Of a DNA stretch of 64,000 nucleotides, positions 17,571-26,593 are shown in pieces. Location of the stretch: positions 1 through 64,000 of the forward strand of contig NZ_FOVD01000005.1 of the NCBI RefSeq assembly GCF_900115055.1, in the 5' to 3' direction. The position numbers were made by a program, and so were the translations under genes. Numbering within the stretch: the stretch's first letter is position 1; each line of letters opens with the position of its first letter. Below the pieces are notes generated by a model. The model was given only the letters and a program-made list of their open reading frames with translations, did no database searches and was not told where the DNA came from. The stretch is from Chryseobacterium oleae (GTDB lineage Bacteria; Bacteroidota; Bacteroidia; Flavobacteriales; Weeksellaceae).

Positions 17571-17765
17571 AGCGGATGGTATAGGTAAATTTTTCACTTT
17601 TCCCCGTGGCCGTTTACAATCATATGCACACTATTCAACTGATCATTAAAAAGATTGTCCAAAAAAACTACTGCAGCTTCCCGTTTTTTGAACTCGTCAC
17701 GATTTCATACTCTCGGAAAACATTCACTGACTCGCTGTCTTCTATGTAGTACACGTAGTTTATTT
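17571..17765 (-). pseudogene. Decayed 3' fragment of a DUF6702 gene
   Basis: This stretch aligns base for base, with many substitutions and small gaps, to the last 200 bases of the intact DUF6702 gene at 18411-18926. Shared landmarks include GCCGTTTACAATCATATG, a GATCATTAAAAAGATTGT block and GACTCGCTGTCTTCT. The reading frame is broken and there is no 5' part, so it is a remnant. Confidence 0.8.
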
Positions 17766-17769
17766 TAAT

Positions 17770-17917
17770 AATATTATGATGATTTTTTTCCAGATTTTCT
17801 TGCTCACGCCCGAGGTGTCAATGCACTGATTCAGCTCGATCATCAATAAAAAAGCACTCACAGGGAACGTAAGTGCTTTTAACAATTTGTGTTGTTAGAA
17901 TCAATATCTCATTTTCG
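17770..17917 (+). pseudogene. Duplicated acpH 3' end plus terminator
   Basis: This matches 15952-16098 closely: the last codons of acpH, the GCACTCACAGGGAACGTAAG hairpin and the following ACAATTTGTGTTGTTAGAAT tail. Only the 3' tip of the gene is present. With the DUF6702 fragment beside it, it records a tandem duplication. Confidence 0.85.
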
Positions 17918-18410
17918 GTTATCTTAATTTTTTATGTTCTGTTGCCTTGTCAAATACAAATGTTGCAGCATAAGTTGCAATACCTACCTAGACAATAAAA
18001 GAGACAACGATCTTCAAAAATCAAATACAAAATAAGTGTGTTTTATCCATATGAGTTGCTTTAGTATATTATTAAAACATTAAACTTATATGTTTTCACC
18101 AGCAGTAGTTAAATTACAATTTTTATTAAAATTTTACTTAAAAAAGTGATTTAATAAAAAATAATTAAACCTAACTACACCTACACAAATATAATTTATT
18201 TTAAAGAAAAAACAAATATTACAAGCGTTAATTAATTAAATAATATTTATACATTAATTATCAACAATAAAACACATTATTTACTATTAATTAATTATTA
18301 AAAATAATTTTAAAAGAGAGACAATATAAAAATATTAATCAATATGTAGTGATTTAATATTTATTTAAAATATTAAATGATTCATAAAAGAAAATGAAGA
18401 AAAAGGAGAT
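17918..18410. other. AT-rich non-coding stretch
   Basis: There is no convincing gene. Near the left end, on the minus strand (17919-17986), about 20 codons read GIATYAATFVFDKATEHKKL before a stop, possibly the C-terminal tip of a lost gene. The rest is very AT-rich with only short runs of open frame. Confidence 0.5.
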
Positions 18411-18926
18411 CTAAAACTGGCGATACAGGTAACGATTTGGATACGTAAGCTTCTCACTTTTACGGTCGCCGTTTATAATCATATGAACAATATTGATCTG
18501 ATCATCAAAAAGGTTGTACAGAAAACTTACGGCTGCTTCCAGTTTTTTAGGGCTGGTCACGGTTTCAGATTCCAGGAATACATTTACCGACTCGCTGTCT
18601 TCTTCGTAGCCTACGTAGTTTATTTTTAAAAACTTCCCGTCTGCCTTTAATTTAAAATACTCAGCACAGTATTTTTCCAAAGCTTCATTGAGCTTAGCTT
18701 TGTATTTTTCATCATTAAAGTGGAAAGAGCTACCGTATTTCTTACCTAATCCGTTTTCCAGATCATCCAGAAAAAACCGGCCGGTGATCTCAAAGGATTT
18801 TGATTTCGCATTATAATTGATTTCTACAGAACCTACATGATAAGGGTGAACCTCATCGGCTTTTGTAAAGCTCTGAAATATCAGCATCATCGAAAAAATA
18901 AAGGCGAAGAAAAATTTACCCTGCAT
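18411..18926 (-). CDS. DUF6702 family secreted protein
   Basis: The 171-residue product has a signal peptide (MQGKFFFAFIFSMMLIFQSFTKA). The mature part matches the flavobacterial DUF6702 family: HPYHVGSVEINYN at the start, ITGRFFLDDLENGL, then INYVGYEEDSESVNVFLES and a last block FDDQINIVHMIINGDRKSEKL. In other Bacteroidota these genes often lie beside M1-type metallopeptidases, and one is encoded 4 kb away here. I begin at the ATG at 18926; the open frame extends 15 codons upstream without signal-peptide character. Function unknown. Confidence 0.82.
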   Translation of the reverse strand: MQGKFFFAFIFSMMLIFQSFTKADEVHPYHVGSVEINYNAKSKSFEITGRFFLDDLENGLGKKYGSSFHFNDEKYKAKLNEALEKYCAEYFKLKADGKFLKINYVGYEEDSESVNVFLESETVTSPKKLEAAVSFLYNLFDDQINIVHMIINGDRKSEKLTYPNRYLYRQF

Positions 18927-19011
18927 TGATTTTATTTTTAAACAAATATAAAAAAAGCAGCAGTTGTACAACCGCTGCCTTTTAAGATTACCCTTATCTG
19001 GTTATCTTTAA

Positions 19012-22000
19012 TTATTCCTTAACTACTTTTTTAGTAATTTTTGTATTGTCATTCAATGTTATGGTAAACAGATAAACTCCTTTTACCAATGCCGAAACAT
19101 CAATTTTACTTTCTGAACTGTTAACATTAGCCGTGTTAATCAATTTTCCGGAAGCATCAAAAATAGCTACGGAAGCTTTAGAATACTTCCCTAATCTTAC
19201 ATTGACAAAATCTTTAGCGGGATTCGGTGTGATATTAACATCTGCATTCAGCTTAACATCTGCCGTTCCCAATACAGCTGAACTTGATTTCGCAAAGTAT
19301 CCTCCAAAACCTGTCGTCTGGAAACTTACTTCCCAGTATTGGTAGGTTTCGTTCCAGATAATATCAGCCACATTTGGAGTAATAACCGTAGCAGAACTCC
19401 CGAAAGATGCTGTAGTCCCAGTGTTTGCTGTACTGGTTCCCGTAAATTTCTCAATAACAAGATTGCTTTTATTCGCATTATCTGTGCTTGAAGTTGGTAA
19501 TTTCACAGTGTTCGTCAAATTATAAGCATCAAAATCCGCCTGTTTGAAATATAAAGTAACTTTTCCTGTAGCTGTGGAAGCATCTGTAGCCGGATTGATT
19601 TCGTATCTTCTTGAAACATAGTTCGGCTGTGCGTTATCTACCCAAACTTTTGAAGTGATATCTCCTGAAACAGTGCTGGCAGTCTCTTTTTCCACTCGTG
19701 TGATCAGTTGGCAGGTATTGGTGAAATAATTATACCCTCCCGCTACTGTAGCTGTTTTATTCAGATTTACCGTAGCCAGATTTTTCACTTCAGCAATATT
19801 TTCATAAACGGTTGCTCTCATTTTCAGGTCAAATGTTCTTGCCGTCCATGTTGTTCCGTTGGTTGACGTTTTACTTCGCCCACTTGCGGAAACAGATTCA
19901 TTTTTCATGGAAACTCTTCCGCTGAGCCCGTTAACAACAATATAAAAATCCTTGCCCGTCACCATCTGCACATTGAGTCCAGAGAGATCTACGTAGTTCC
20001 ATGTAAATCTCTGAACATCATTCACCCATGAGGAAACGGTTTTTGAAGCAATAATATCTCCCGGATCGCCATTGGCATCTACTTTTCTGATCTGAATATC
20101 AACTGCCATATCACTTGGAATAACGGATGTTCCGGTTGAAAATGAAAAGCCTCCTAATTTTCCGGTCAACGTCGGTGTATATCGTACTGCCAATGCTGCA
20201 TTATCGAAATAATTATTATTTTCCGCATTCACAAGAATATAAGGCTCATCATAAGTCACTGTTTCAAAATTGGATTTTACACATCCCAGTTCATCCGTAA
20301 CAGCTTTATAAATATCTAATTTTCCGTAGCCCCATCTTGCATTCGGAATATTTCCGGTAGCAACATCTTTTCTTGCATTAGAAGTAAGACGGCTCTTCAC
20401 TTGTGCGGCTGTCAGGGCAGGATTTGCCTGAAGTAATAAACCTACCGCTCCTGCCACTCCCGGCGAAGACATACTGGTTCCCTGATTTTTCACATAGAAA
20501 TTGGTTCCGATGATAATATCCGTTGCTCCCGGAGCAGAATCAACTGATCTTGAAGAAATCACATTCTGACCTGAGCCTGTAATATCCGGTTTTTGAAAAC
20601 CATCCACCCTTGGTCCCTGCGCACTGAACGAGGAAATGGATTCCTGCGCCGTATTGGTTAAATATGCACCTGCATTGGCATACCAGCTTCCTCTTCCCAT
20701 GTATGAGGCTACGGTAATGGCATTGGAAGCATTCCCCGGGGTGCCTACTACATATTCATTATCTCCATTCTGAAGGGAAGCCGTAATGCCTGTTCCTTTG
20801 CTGTATAACCAGCCGTGTGTAGTGATAGGCTGAGTTCCGTTATTGGTAATTTCCAGCGTATAAACTCCCTGGCAATTCGCAACAGAACCTGCATTCCTGC
20901 TTATGACCAGCTGTACATAGCGCTTGTTGTTATCTGTACTCCAATAATTGTACATGGATGCTGTAAAACCTCCGCCTAAAATACTGTGAGCCGTATTGGT
21001 ACTTATGTTTTGTGTATACTGTTGTCCATCCGGAGTCGTAAGTTTAGCAGTAACAGCGGTATCATTGTTCGCATACATCAGAAATGAAAATACAGAAGCA
21101 GCTGAAGTATTACTGCCTACGGTGAAGGCATAAGACTGTGCAGCATTCGGTTCTATATCCACTTTCCTGTGAAGATTGGCACCGTAATCATTTCCTGCGG
21201 AAATTACGACTACTCTTCCCGGACCTGAGTTGGTGAAATTATTGACGGCTACTTCATGAGAAGATGTTCCGTCGTGGGCACTTCCCTGCCCTCCGATGCT
21301 CATATTGACTACAATAGGTTTATTTAACGCTGTGGCCACATTCTTAAAGTAGGTTAAAGCATTGATGGTATTGGTCGTAGGAAAAGAACCGTTCCCTCCT
21401 TTTACAAAAACGATATCAGCTTCGGAAGAAAAACCTTTGTGTCTTTTATCGGCAAAGGCAGCACCATTCCCGGCAGCGGTACCCGATACGTGCGTTCCGT
21501 GGCCGTTTGTATCATTTTCACGGACAAAACCTGCGGGAGTTCCGTCCAATTCATCTTCAATCTGGGCTCTTGTATATTCCACTCCCGTTGCAAATCCTGT
21601 TGGAGGCACTTCGGTGCCCTGTGCGGTTAATGTCTGATCCCAGATAGATACAATTCTGCTTTTCGTCTGGTCAGCTGCATTTCTGAAATCTGGATGTTTC
21701 CAGTCTATCCCGGTATCATATACTCCTACTAAAATTCCGGTTCCGTTATAAGCGGTATTGTTGAAAGCACCGTCCTGTAAAAGGCTTGCTCCGGACTGGG
21801 CTCTGCTTACATCGTTATGAAGCTCATCAAACGTAGGGGCCATTACAGAAGTAACGTAAGGAAGCTGCGTCAGTTTTTGAATATCTTCAATACTTACCAA
21901 AGCAGTTGCAAAACCAGGGAGCTGACTTTGCACTAAAAATCCGTCGGCTTTAAGTTTTTCAGGAGTTTTTGTATAAATAATACATGAATACATGGTTTGA

Positions 22001-22251
22001 GCTCCTTTAGAAGTAACGACCAGATGTTTATCCAGTTTCATATCATCCCGTTCCATATCTTTAACGGTATTTCCCTTTGAGATAATTTCTTTATTTTTCA
22101 ATAAAATATCAAACCTGGAGTCCAATTTCTGTACTTGTCCATAAAAAGCATACGAATACAGCCCTAAAAAAGCAGCGGTAGCGTTTCTAAGAAACTTCGC
22201 TCCTCCATTCGGAATGTTTACTTTTGTAGGAAATAGTTTTTTTAAATGCAT
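19012..22251 (-). CDS. Secreted S8 subtilisin-like protease with T9SS sorting domain
   Basis: Large secreted serine endopeptidase (1079 residues). The subtilase triad is intact: Asp179 in VYDTGIDWKHPDF, His251 in NGHGTHVSGTAAG and Ser593 in GTSMSSPGVAGA. An inhibitor_I9-like propeptide precedes it, and a long insertion separates His and Ser, as in C5a-peptidase-like subtilases. The last 75 or so residues form a type A T9SS sorting domain (NPAKDFVNVRL to TKITKKVVKE), so the enzyme should cross the outer membrane by the type IX system. The start is taken at MHLKKLF (22251). Likely role: nutrient protein degradation. Confidence 0.93.
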   Translation of the reverse strand: MHLKKLFPTKVNIPNGGAKFLRNATAAFLGLYSYAFYGQVQKLDSRFDILLKNKEIISKGNTVKDMERDDMKLDKHLVVTSKGAQTMYSCIIYTKTPEKLKADGFLVQSQLPGFATALVSIEDIQKLTQLPYVTSVMAPTFDELHNDVSRAQSGASLLQDGAFNNTAYNGTGILVGVYDTGIDWKHPDFRNAADQTKSRIVSIWDQTLTAQGTEVPPTGFATGVEYTRAQIEDELDGTPAGFVRENDTNGHGTHVSGTAAGNGAAFADKRHKGFSSEADIVFVKGGNGSFPTTNTINALTYFKNVATALNKPIVVNMSIGGQGSAHDGTSSHEVAVNNFTNSGPGRVVVISAGNDYGANLHRKVDIEPNAAQSYAFTVGSNTSAASVFSFLMYANNDTAVTAKLTTPDGQQYTQNISTNTAHSILGGGFTASMYNYWSTDNNKRYVQLVISRNAGSVANCQGVYTLEITNNGTQPITTHGWLYSKGTGITASLQNGDNEYVVGTPGNASNAITVASYMGRGSWYANAGAYLTNTAQESISSFSAQGPRVDGFQKPDITGSGQNVISSRSVDSAPGATDIIIGTNFYVKNQGTSMSSPGVAGAVGLLLQANPALTAAQVKSRLTSNARKDVATGNIPNARWGYGKLDIYKAVTDELGCVKSNFETVTYDEPYILVNAENNNYFDNAALAVRYTPTLTGKLGGFSFSTGTSVIPSDMAVDIQIRKVDANGDPGDIIASKTVSSWVNDVQRFTWNYVDLSGLNVQMVTGKDFYIVVNGLSGRVSMKNESVSASGRSKTSTNGTTWTARTFDLKMRATVYENIAEVKNLATVNLNKTATVAGGYNYFTNTCQLITRVEKETASTVSGDITSKVWVDNAQPNYVSRRYEINPATDASTATGKVTLYFKQADFDAYNLTNTVKLPTSSTDNANKSNLVIEKFTGTSTANTGTTASFGSSATVITPNVADIIWNETYQYWEVSFQTTGFGGYFAKSSSAVLGTADVKLNADVNITPNPAKDFVNVRLGKYSKASVAIFDASGKLINTANVNSSESKIDVSALVKGVYLFTITLNDNTKITKKVVKE

Positions 22252-22492
22252 ATTTAAGTTTTTTTTAACATTACAATTATACAAATATTTATAATACAAG
22301 CAACATCACCAAAACGCCAATAATATTCATAAAAACGATAAAATAATATAAAATAATTCACCATATCGCTTCAAAAAATAAAAAATTATAGGTTTTAATT
22401 TATCCTTTAATTAAATTACATCAGAAACAATCATTTTAAAAAATATTCAACTAATTATCATCAAAAACTAAAAATTATAAACATTATTCACA

Positions 22493-23071
22493 ATGCAGGA
22501 TTTTCTATTCTATTTAAAGCTTGGCTGGGAGCATATTATTTCTCTGGATGCGCTGGATCATCAACTGTTTGTTCTGGCCTTGATCGCAGTATATTCTTAC
22601 ACTGACTGGAAAAAAATACTGGTTCTGGTGACTGCTTTTACCATTGGGCATTCCATTACACTTGCTTTAAGTATACTTGATATTTTCAGAGTTCCTTCAG
22701 CATGGGTGGAATTTTTAATCCCGCTGACGATTGTCCTTACTTCCCTGGATAATATTCTGATGAAAAATAAAAAGCAGACGTTGATGAGAGCCAATTATTA
22801 TCTCGCTCTGATTTTCGGATTGGTCCACGGAATGGGTTTCGCCAATACGGCAAGGGTAATGATCGCCAAAAGCCAAAGTATAGCTATTCCGTTATTAGGA
22901 TTTAATATCGGGCTGGAACTTGGGCAAATCTTTATTGTACTGGGTATTCTTACCTTTTTATTTATCCTTCTGAAAATATTTAAGGTCAATAAAAAAGACT
23001 GGGTTTTGTTTGTCTCTTCCGGAGTATTTGCATTAGCATTAAAAATGACTTTGGAAAGACTTCCGTTTTAA
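22493..23071 (+). CDS. HupE/UreJ family membrane protein
   Basis: Integral membrane protein of 192 residues with about six helices. Family hallmarks are the N-terminal WEHIISLDALDHQLF, the FTIGHSITL helix and IFGLVHGMGFA, each with His residues that could bind Ni2+ or Co2+. HupE/UreJ proteins are secondary metal transporters linked to hydrogenase or urease. No such enzyme is seen here, and in Bacteroidota this subgroup often sits next to peptidases, as it does here (67 bases before an M1 peptidase). Metal transport is therefore only a family-level inference. Confidence 0.85.
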   Translation: MQDFLFYLKLGWEHIISLDALDHQLFVLALIAVYSYTDWKKILVLVTAFTIGHSITLALSILDIFRVPSAWVEFLIPLTIVLTSLDNILMKNKKQTLMRANYYLALIFGLVHGMGFANTARVMIAKSQSIAIPLLGFNIGLELGQIFIVLGILTFLFILLKIFKVNKKDWVLFVSSGVFALALKMTLERLPF

Positions 23072-23138
23072 CTTTGAAACATTTTCAATTTTTCAACTAC
23101 TTATTATTATCTTTGGTAATTATTAAATCAATTCGGTA

Positions 23139-25529
23139 ATGAAACTAAAAACAGTTCTACTTTCATTTTCTGTATTTGCTTATACAGGTTTCACCGCACA
23201 AAATATCCAGAATAATCCTGGAAGTAATCACGGAAACAGATTCGAGCAGCTGGGAACTATTCTCCCGACTCCCAATATATACAGAACGGCTTCCGGATCT
23301 CCGGGCCATGGCTATTGGCAGAATAAGGCTGATTATGATATAACCGCCTACCTTGATGAAGACAAAAGAAATCTGAAAGGTTCTGAAACCATTACCTATT
23401 ATAACAATTCACCGGATGATCTGGATTATATCTGGCTTCAATTGGACGAAAATGAACAGTCCACGGTTAAAAATGCAGGTTTTCAGTTCCCTTCTACTCT
23501 TCCGGCTGCTTCGAATGATCAGCAGCTAAAGGTCACTGAACTTCCGGAAAAAGACAACGGCTATGGAGTAAATCTGGAAAAGGTGACGGATGCTTCAGGA
23601 AATCCTCTGAAATATACAGTCAACAAGACGATGATGCGTATCGATTTACCGAAGGTTTTAAAGAAAGGTGAAAAACTGGTTTTCAAAGTAGACTGGAACT
23701 ACAATATCCCGAACAGAATAAAAATGGGCGGCCGTGGCGGTTATGAAAATTTCGCTGAAGACGGCAATGACCTGTACACCATGACGCAATGGTATCCGAG
23801 AATGTGTGTATACAGTGATTTTCACGGATGGCAGAACCACCAGTTCACGGGACGTGGCGAATTTGCATTGGTATTCGGAAATTTTAAAGTTTCGATGAAT
23901 GTCCCTGCAGACCATATCATAGGTGGAACCGGCGAATGTAAAAACTATGATCAGGTTTTAACATCGGATCAAATGGCCAGATACAGAAAGGCTGAAAGCG
24001 CTGCTGAACCGATTGAAATCGTAACGCTGGATGAAGCTAAAAAAGCAGAAAAAAATCATTCCAAGCAAAGAAAAACATGGAATTTTGAAGCTAACGATGT
24101 AAGAGATTTCGCATGGACCTCATCCAGAAAATTTGTCTGGGACGGAATGCGCGTTACGATTCCTGAAAACAATAATAAAGTAATGGCGATGAGTTTCTAT
24201 CCAAAAGAAGCTTACGGATTATATAGAAAATATTCAACAAAAGCAGTTGCTCATACAATTAAAACGTATTCTGAATTCACAATACCTTATCCATATCCTG
24301 TCGCACAGTCTGTAGAAGCAGCCAATGGAATGGAATATCCGATGATCTGTTTCAACTTTGGAAGAACCGAAAAAGACGGAACCTATTCTGAAGGAACCAA
24401 AAACGGAATGATCGGCGTAGTTATTCACGAGGTTGGACATAATTTCTTCCCGATGATCATCAACTCCGATGAAAGGCAATGGAGCTGGATGGATGAAGGT
24501 TTGAATACCTTCACGGAATATCTTACGGAAGAGAAATGGGATAATAAATTCCCTTCCAAAAGAGGTCCGGCATGGACGATCACCGATTATATGAAGCTTC
24601 CGAAAGATCAGCTGGAGCCTATTATGAGTAATTCTGAGAATATTATTCAGTTTGGTCCAAATGCTTATTCAAAACCGGCTACCGGATTGAATATCCTTCG
24701 TGAAACCATTATGGGAAGAGAACTTTTTGACAAAGCTTTTAAAACTTACGCTAAAAGATGGGCCTTCAAACACCCTGAACCTGCAGATTTCTTCCGTACG
24801 ATGGAAGATGCCAGCGGTGAGGATCTTGACTGGTTCTGGAGAGGATGGTTCTACGGAACGGATCCTGTAGATATTGCCATCGATAAAGTAACTGTGGCAG
24901 TTCCGGATCTCAATACGCCTCCAAGGGATGCCAAAGAAACAAAGTATAAAGTGGAAAAACCGCTTCAGAATGATTTTGAAGATATTTCTAAAATCAGAAA
25001 TAAAGCAGATAAGAACATCACATTCTATGTAGATAAAGATAAAGAGCTACAGGATTTCTATTACCGATACGACAGAGGTCAGGAGAAATTTGACACAGAA
25101 AAGGAATACACGGTAAAAACAGAAGCCGGTCAACCTCTGGATGCTAAGGATAAAGAGAAATTCAAAAATCTTACAGGCTATCAGATTGATTTTGTAAATA
25201 AAGGTGGACTGGTGATGCCAATCATCCTTGAATTCACTTTCGAAGACGGAACTAAGTTATATGATAAATCCTCTGCACAGATCTGGAGACAGAATGAGCA
25301 GAAGGTTTCTAAGACTTTTTATTTTGACAAAAAGATCAAGTCTATCCAACTGGACCCAATGAGAGAAACTGCGGATATCGAGACTTCCAATAACTTATGG
25401 AGCAGCAATGGCACGGATACTCAGGTTTCAAAATTCCAATTGTTTAAACAGAAACAGGGAGGTGGCCCGGTAAGAGGTGGCGCCAACGGAAAAGTAAACC
25501 CGATGCAGGCTGGTGGAAAGAAATCATAA
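23139..25529 (+). CDS. M1 family metallopeptidase
   Basis: Secreted zinc aminopeptidase-like enzyme (796 residues) with a signal peptide (MKLKTVLLSFSVFAYTGFTA). The gluzincin motif is complete: His430, Glu431 and His434 in HEVGHNFF with Glu453 18 residues later in WMDEGLNTF. An aminopeptidase GxMEN-like stretch reads NGMEYP. N-terminal beta domains and a long C-terminal region follow the M1 plan. No T9SS tail is visible, and the protein ends in a Gly/Pro-rich segment (GGGPVRGGANGK). It follows hupE after 67 bases; TATCTTTG at 23108 is a candidate -7 element. Confidence 0.92.
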   Translation: MKLKTVLLSFSVFAYTGFTAQNIQNNPGSNHGNRFEQLGTILPTPNIYRTASGSPGHGYWQNKADYDITAYLDEDKRNLKGSETITYYNNSPDDLDYIWLQLDENEQSTVKNAGFQFPSTLPAASNDQQLKVTELPEKDNGYGVNLEKVTDASGNPLKYTVNKTMMRIDLPKVLKKGEKLVFKVDWNYNIPNRIKMGGRGGYENFAEDGNDLYTMTQWYPRMCVYSDFHGWQNHQFTGRGEFALVFGNFKVSMNVPADHIIGGTGECKNYDQVLTSDQMARYRKAESAAEPIEIVTLDEAKKAEKNHSKQRKTWNFEANDVRDFAWTSSRKFVWDGMRVTIPENNNKVMAMSFYPKEAYGLYRKYSTKAVAHTIKTYSEFTIPYPYPVAQSVEAANGMEYPMICFNFGRTEKDGTYSEGTKNGMIGVVIHEVGHNFFPMIINSDERQWSWMDEGLNTFTEYLTEEKWDNKFPSKRGPAWTITDYMKLPKDQLEPIMSNSENIIQFGPNAYSKPATGLNILRETIMGRELFDKAFKTYAKRWAFKHPEPADFFRTMEDASGEDLDWFWRGWFYGTDPVDIAIDKVTVAVPDLNTPPRDAKETKYKVEKPLQNDFEDISKIRNKADKNITFYVDKDKELQDFYYRYDRGQEKFDTEKEYTVKTEAGQPLDAKDKEKFKNLTGYQIDFVNKGGLVMPIILEFTFEDGTKLYDKSSAQIWRQNEQKVSKTFYFDKKIKSIQLDPMRETADIETSNNLWSSNGTDTQVSKFQLFKQKQGGGPVRGGANGKVNPMQAGGKKS

Positions 25530-25536
25530 AAATTAT

Positions 25537-25570
25537 AAAGGTTGTTTCAAATTTGAGACAACCTTTTTTC
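25537..25570 (+). terminator. Terminator after the M1 peptidase
   Basis: AAAGGTTGTTTC and GAGACAACCTTT pair with one G-T pair and a short AAATTT loop, followed by T6. A good intrinsic terminator. Confidence 0.85.
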
Positions 25571-25599
25571 TTTTCATTAATGCAACAGATTTATGATTT

Positions 25600-25823
25600 G
25601 GCTAAAGCCAATTTTGATTGTCAATACATGTAAGGCGGGCTAAGGCCCACCCCTATTGAATTTTTTAATCTTATATCGAAAAAACTCCATAATCCATTTA
25701 ATTTTCGTGAGCTAAGCGGGCTAAAGCCCGCTCCTATTGAATTTTTCATGTATTGCGGATAGAACATAAACAATCTGAACGAATACTATACATGAGGCGG
25801 GCTGAAGCCCACCCTATTGAATT
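25600..25823. repeat. Cluster of three GGGCTAAAGCCC hairpin repeats
   Basis: Three related units lie at about 25600-25663, 25709-25745 and 25794-25823. Each has a GCGGGCTnAAGCCC palindrome followed by CCTATTGAATTT; the first also carries the small TTGGCTAAAGCCAA hairpin upstream. They belong to the same family as 6298-6362. No coding potential; they fill the convergent gap between the M1 peptidase and the LytTR regulator. Confidence 0.75.
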
Positions 25824-25894
25824 TCTAAAATATTGCAACAAAGAAAAATCTGCGTCATCCATGTGATCTGCGAGAGATTTTTACACGAAAAGAA

Positions 25895-26593
25895 TTAATT
25901 CAGATAAGCCTTTAAAGAATTTTTATACGTTCTCCCCAACGGAAGTTTTTCTCCATCTTTGAGATACACATTCGCGGTATCATACGAGCTGATATGAGAA
26001 GAAAGAACGATATAGGATTTGTGAATTCTGATAAAACCCAGGTTTTGAAATTTCTCTTCAAAATTGGACATCCGCTCAAGAATCATGTATTTTTTCAGAT
26101 GGGTCACCAGAATGATATATTCTCCAAATCCCTGAACCCAACGCACATCATCCAGAAGAACTTTGTGCATTACGTAATTGGATTTGAACATGATGAAATC
26201 TTCTTTCTTCTGCTGTTCCGTAGAATTTTTGAACTGCAGGAAATCTTTCGCCTTATTGATCGCCTTTCTGAATGTTTCAAAATCGACAGGTTTTACAAGA
26301 TAATGAACAACATCCAGTTCAAAAGCCTTGACCGCATATTGGGTTTCCAATGTTAGAAATATACACAATGGTTTGTAAGGAAGTTGATGCAGAAGTTCGA
26401 TTCCGTTGATGTAAGGCATATTGATATCCAGAATCACCAGATCTACCGGGTTCTGTTTAAGATATTCCAATGCTTCTTCCGGATCCTGAAAAACCTTCAG
26501 CAGGTCTACGTCTTCCATCTGTCCGCAGTACTTCTGGATCAGCTGGAGCGCCGGGTATTCATCATCTACACTTACAATCGTCAGATTAGCCAT
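25895..26593 (-). CDS. LytTR family response regulator
   Basis: Two-component response regulator of 232 residues. The receiver domain (1-115) has the acidic pair in SVDDEYPAL, the phosphoacceptor Asp in LVILDINMPYINGI and the Lys of LVKPVDFE. The C-terminal LytTR DNA-binding domain (about 135-232) shows VQGFGEYIILV, FIRIHKSYIV and LPLGRTYKNSL. Its ATG shares one base with the stop of the upstream kinase gene (TAATG), so the pair is translationally coupled. Target genes are unknown; the DUF2490/CitMHS genes lie divergently next to the pair. Confidence 0.93.
   Translation of the reverse strand: MANLTIVSVDDEYPALQLIQKYCGQMEDVDLLKVFQDPEEALEYLKQNPVDLVILDINMPYINGIELLHQLPYKPLCIFLTLETQYAVKAFELDVVHYLVKPVDFETFRKAINKAKDFLQFKNSTEQQKKEDFIMFKSNYVMHKVLLDDVRWVQGFGEYIILVTHLKKYMILERMSNFEEKFQNLGFIRIHKSYIVLSSHISSYDTANVYLKDGEKLPLGRTYKNSLKAYLN

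Noticed and set aside
17523-17585. 20-codon frame MKNIKKSNAKTEDVVSGWYR
   Set aside because: The start resembles a short peptide, but its end runs into the DUF6702 remnant and there is no leader motif, promoter or terminator.
23658-24479. Antisense frames over the M1 peptidase
   Set aside because: Shadow frames of a real gene with all catalytic residues in place.
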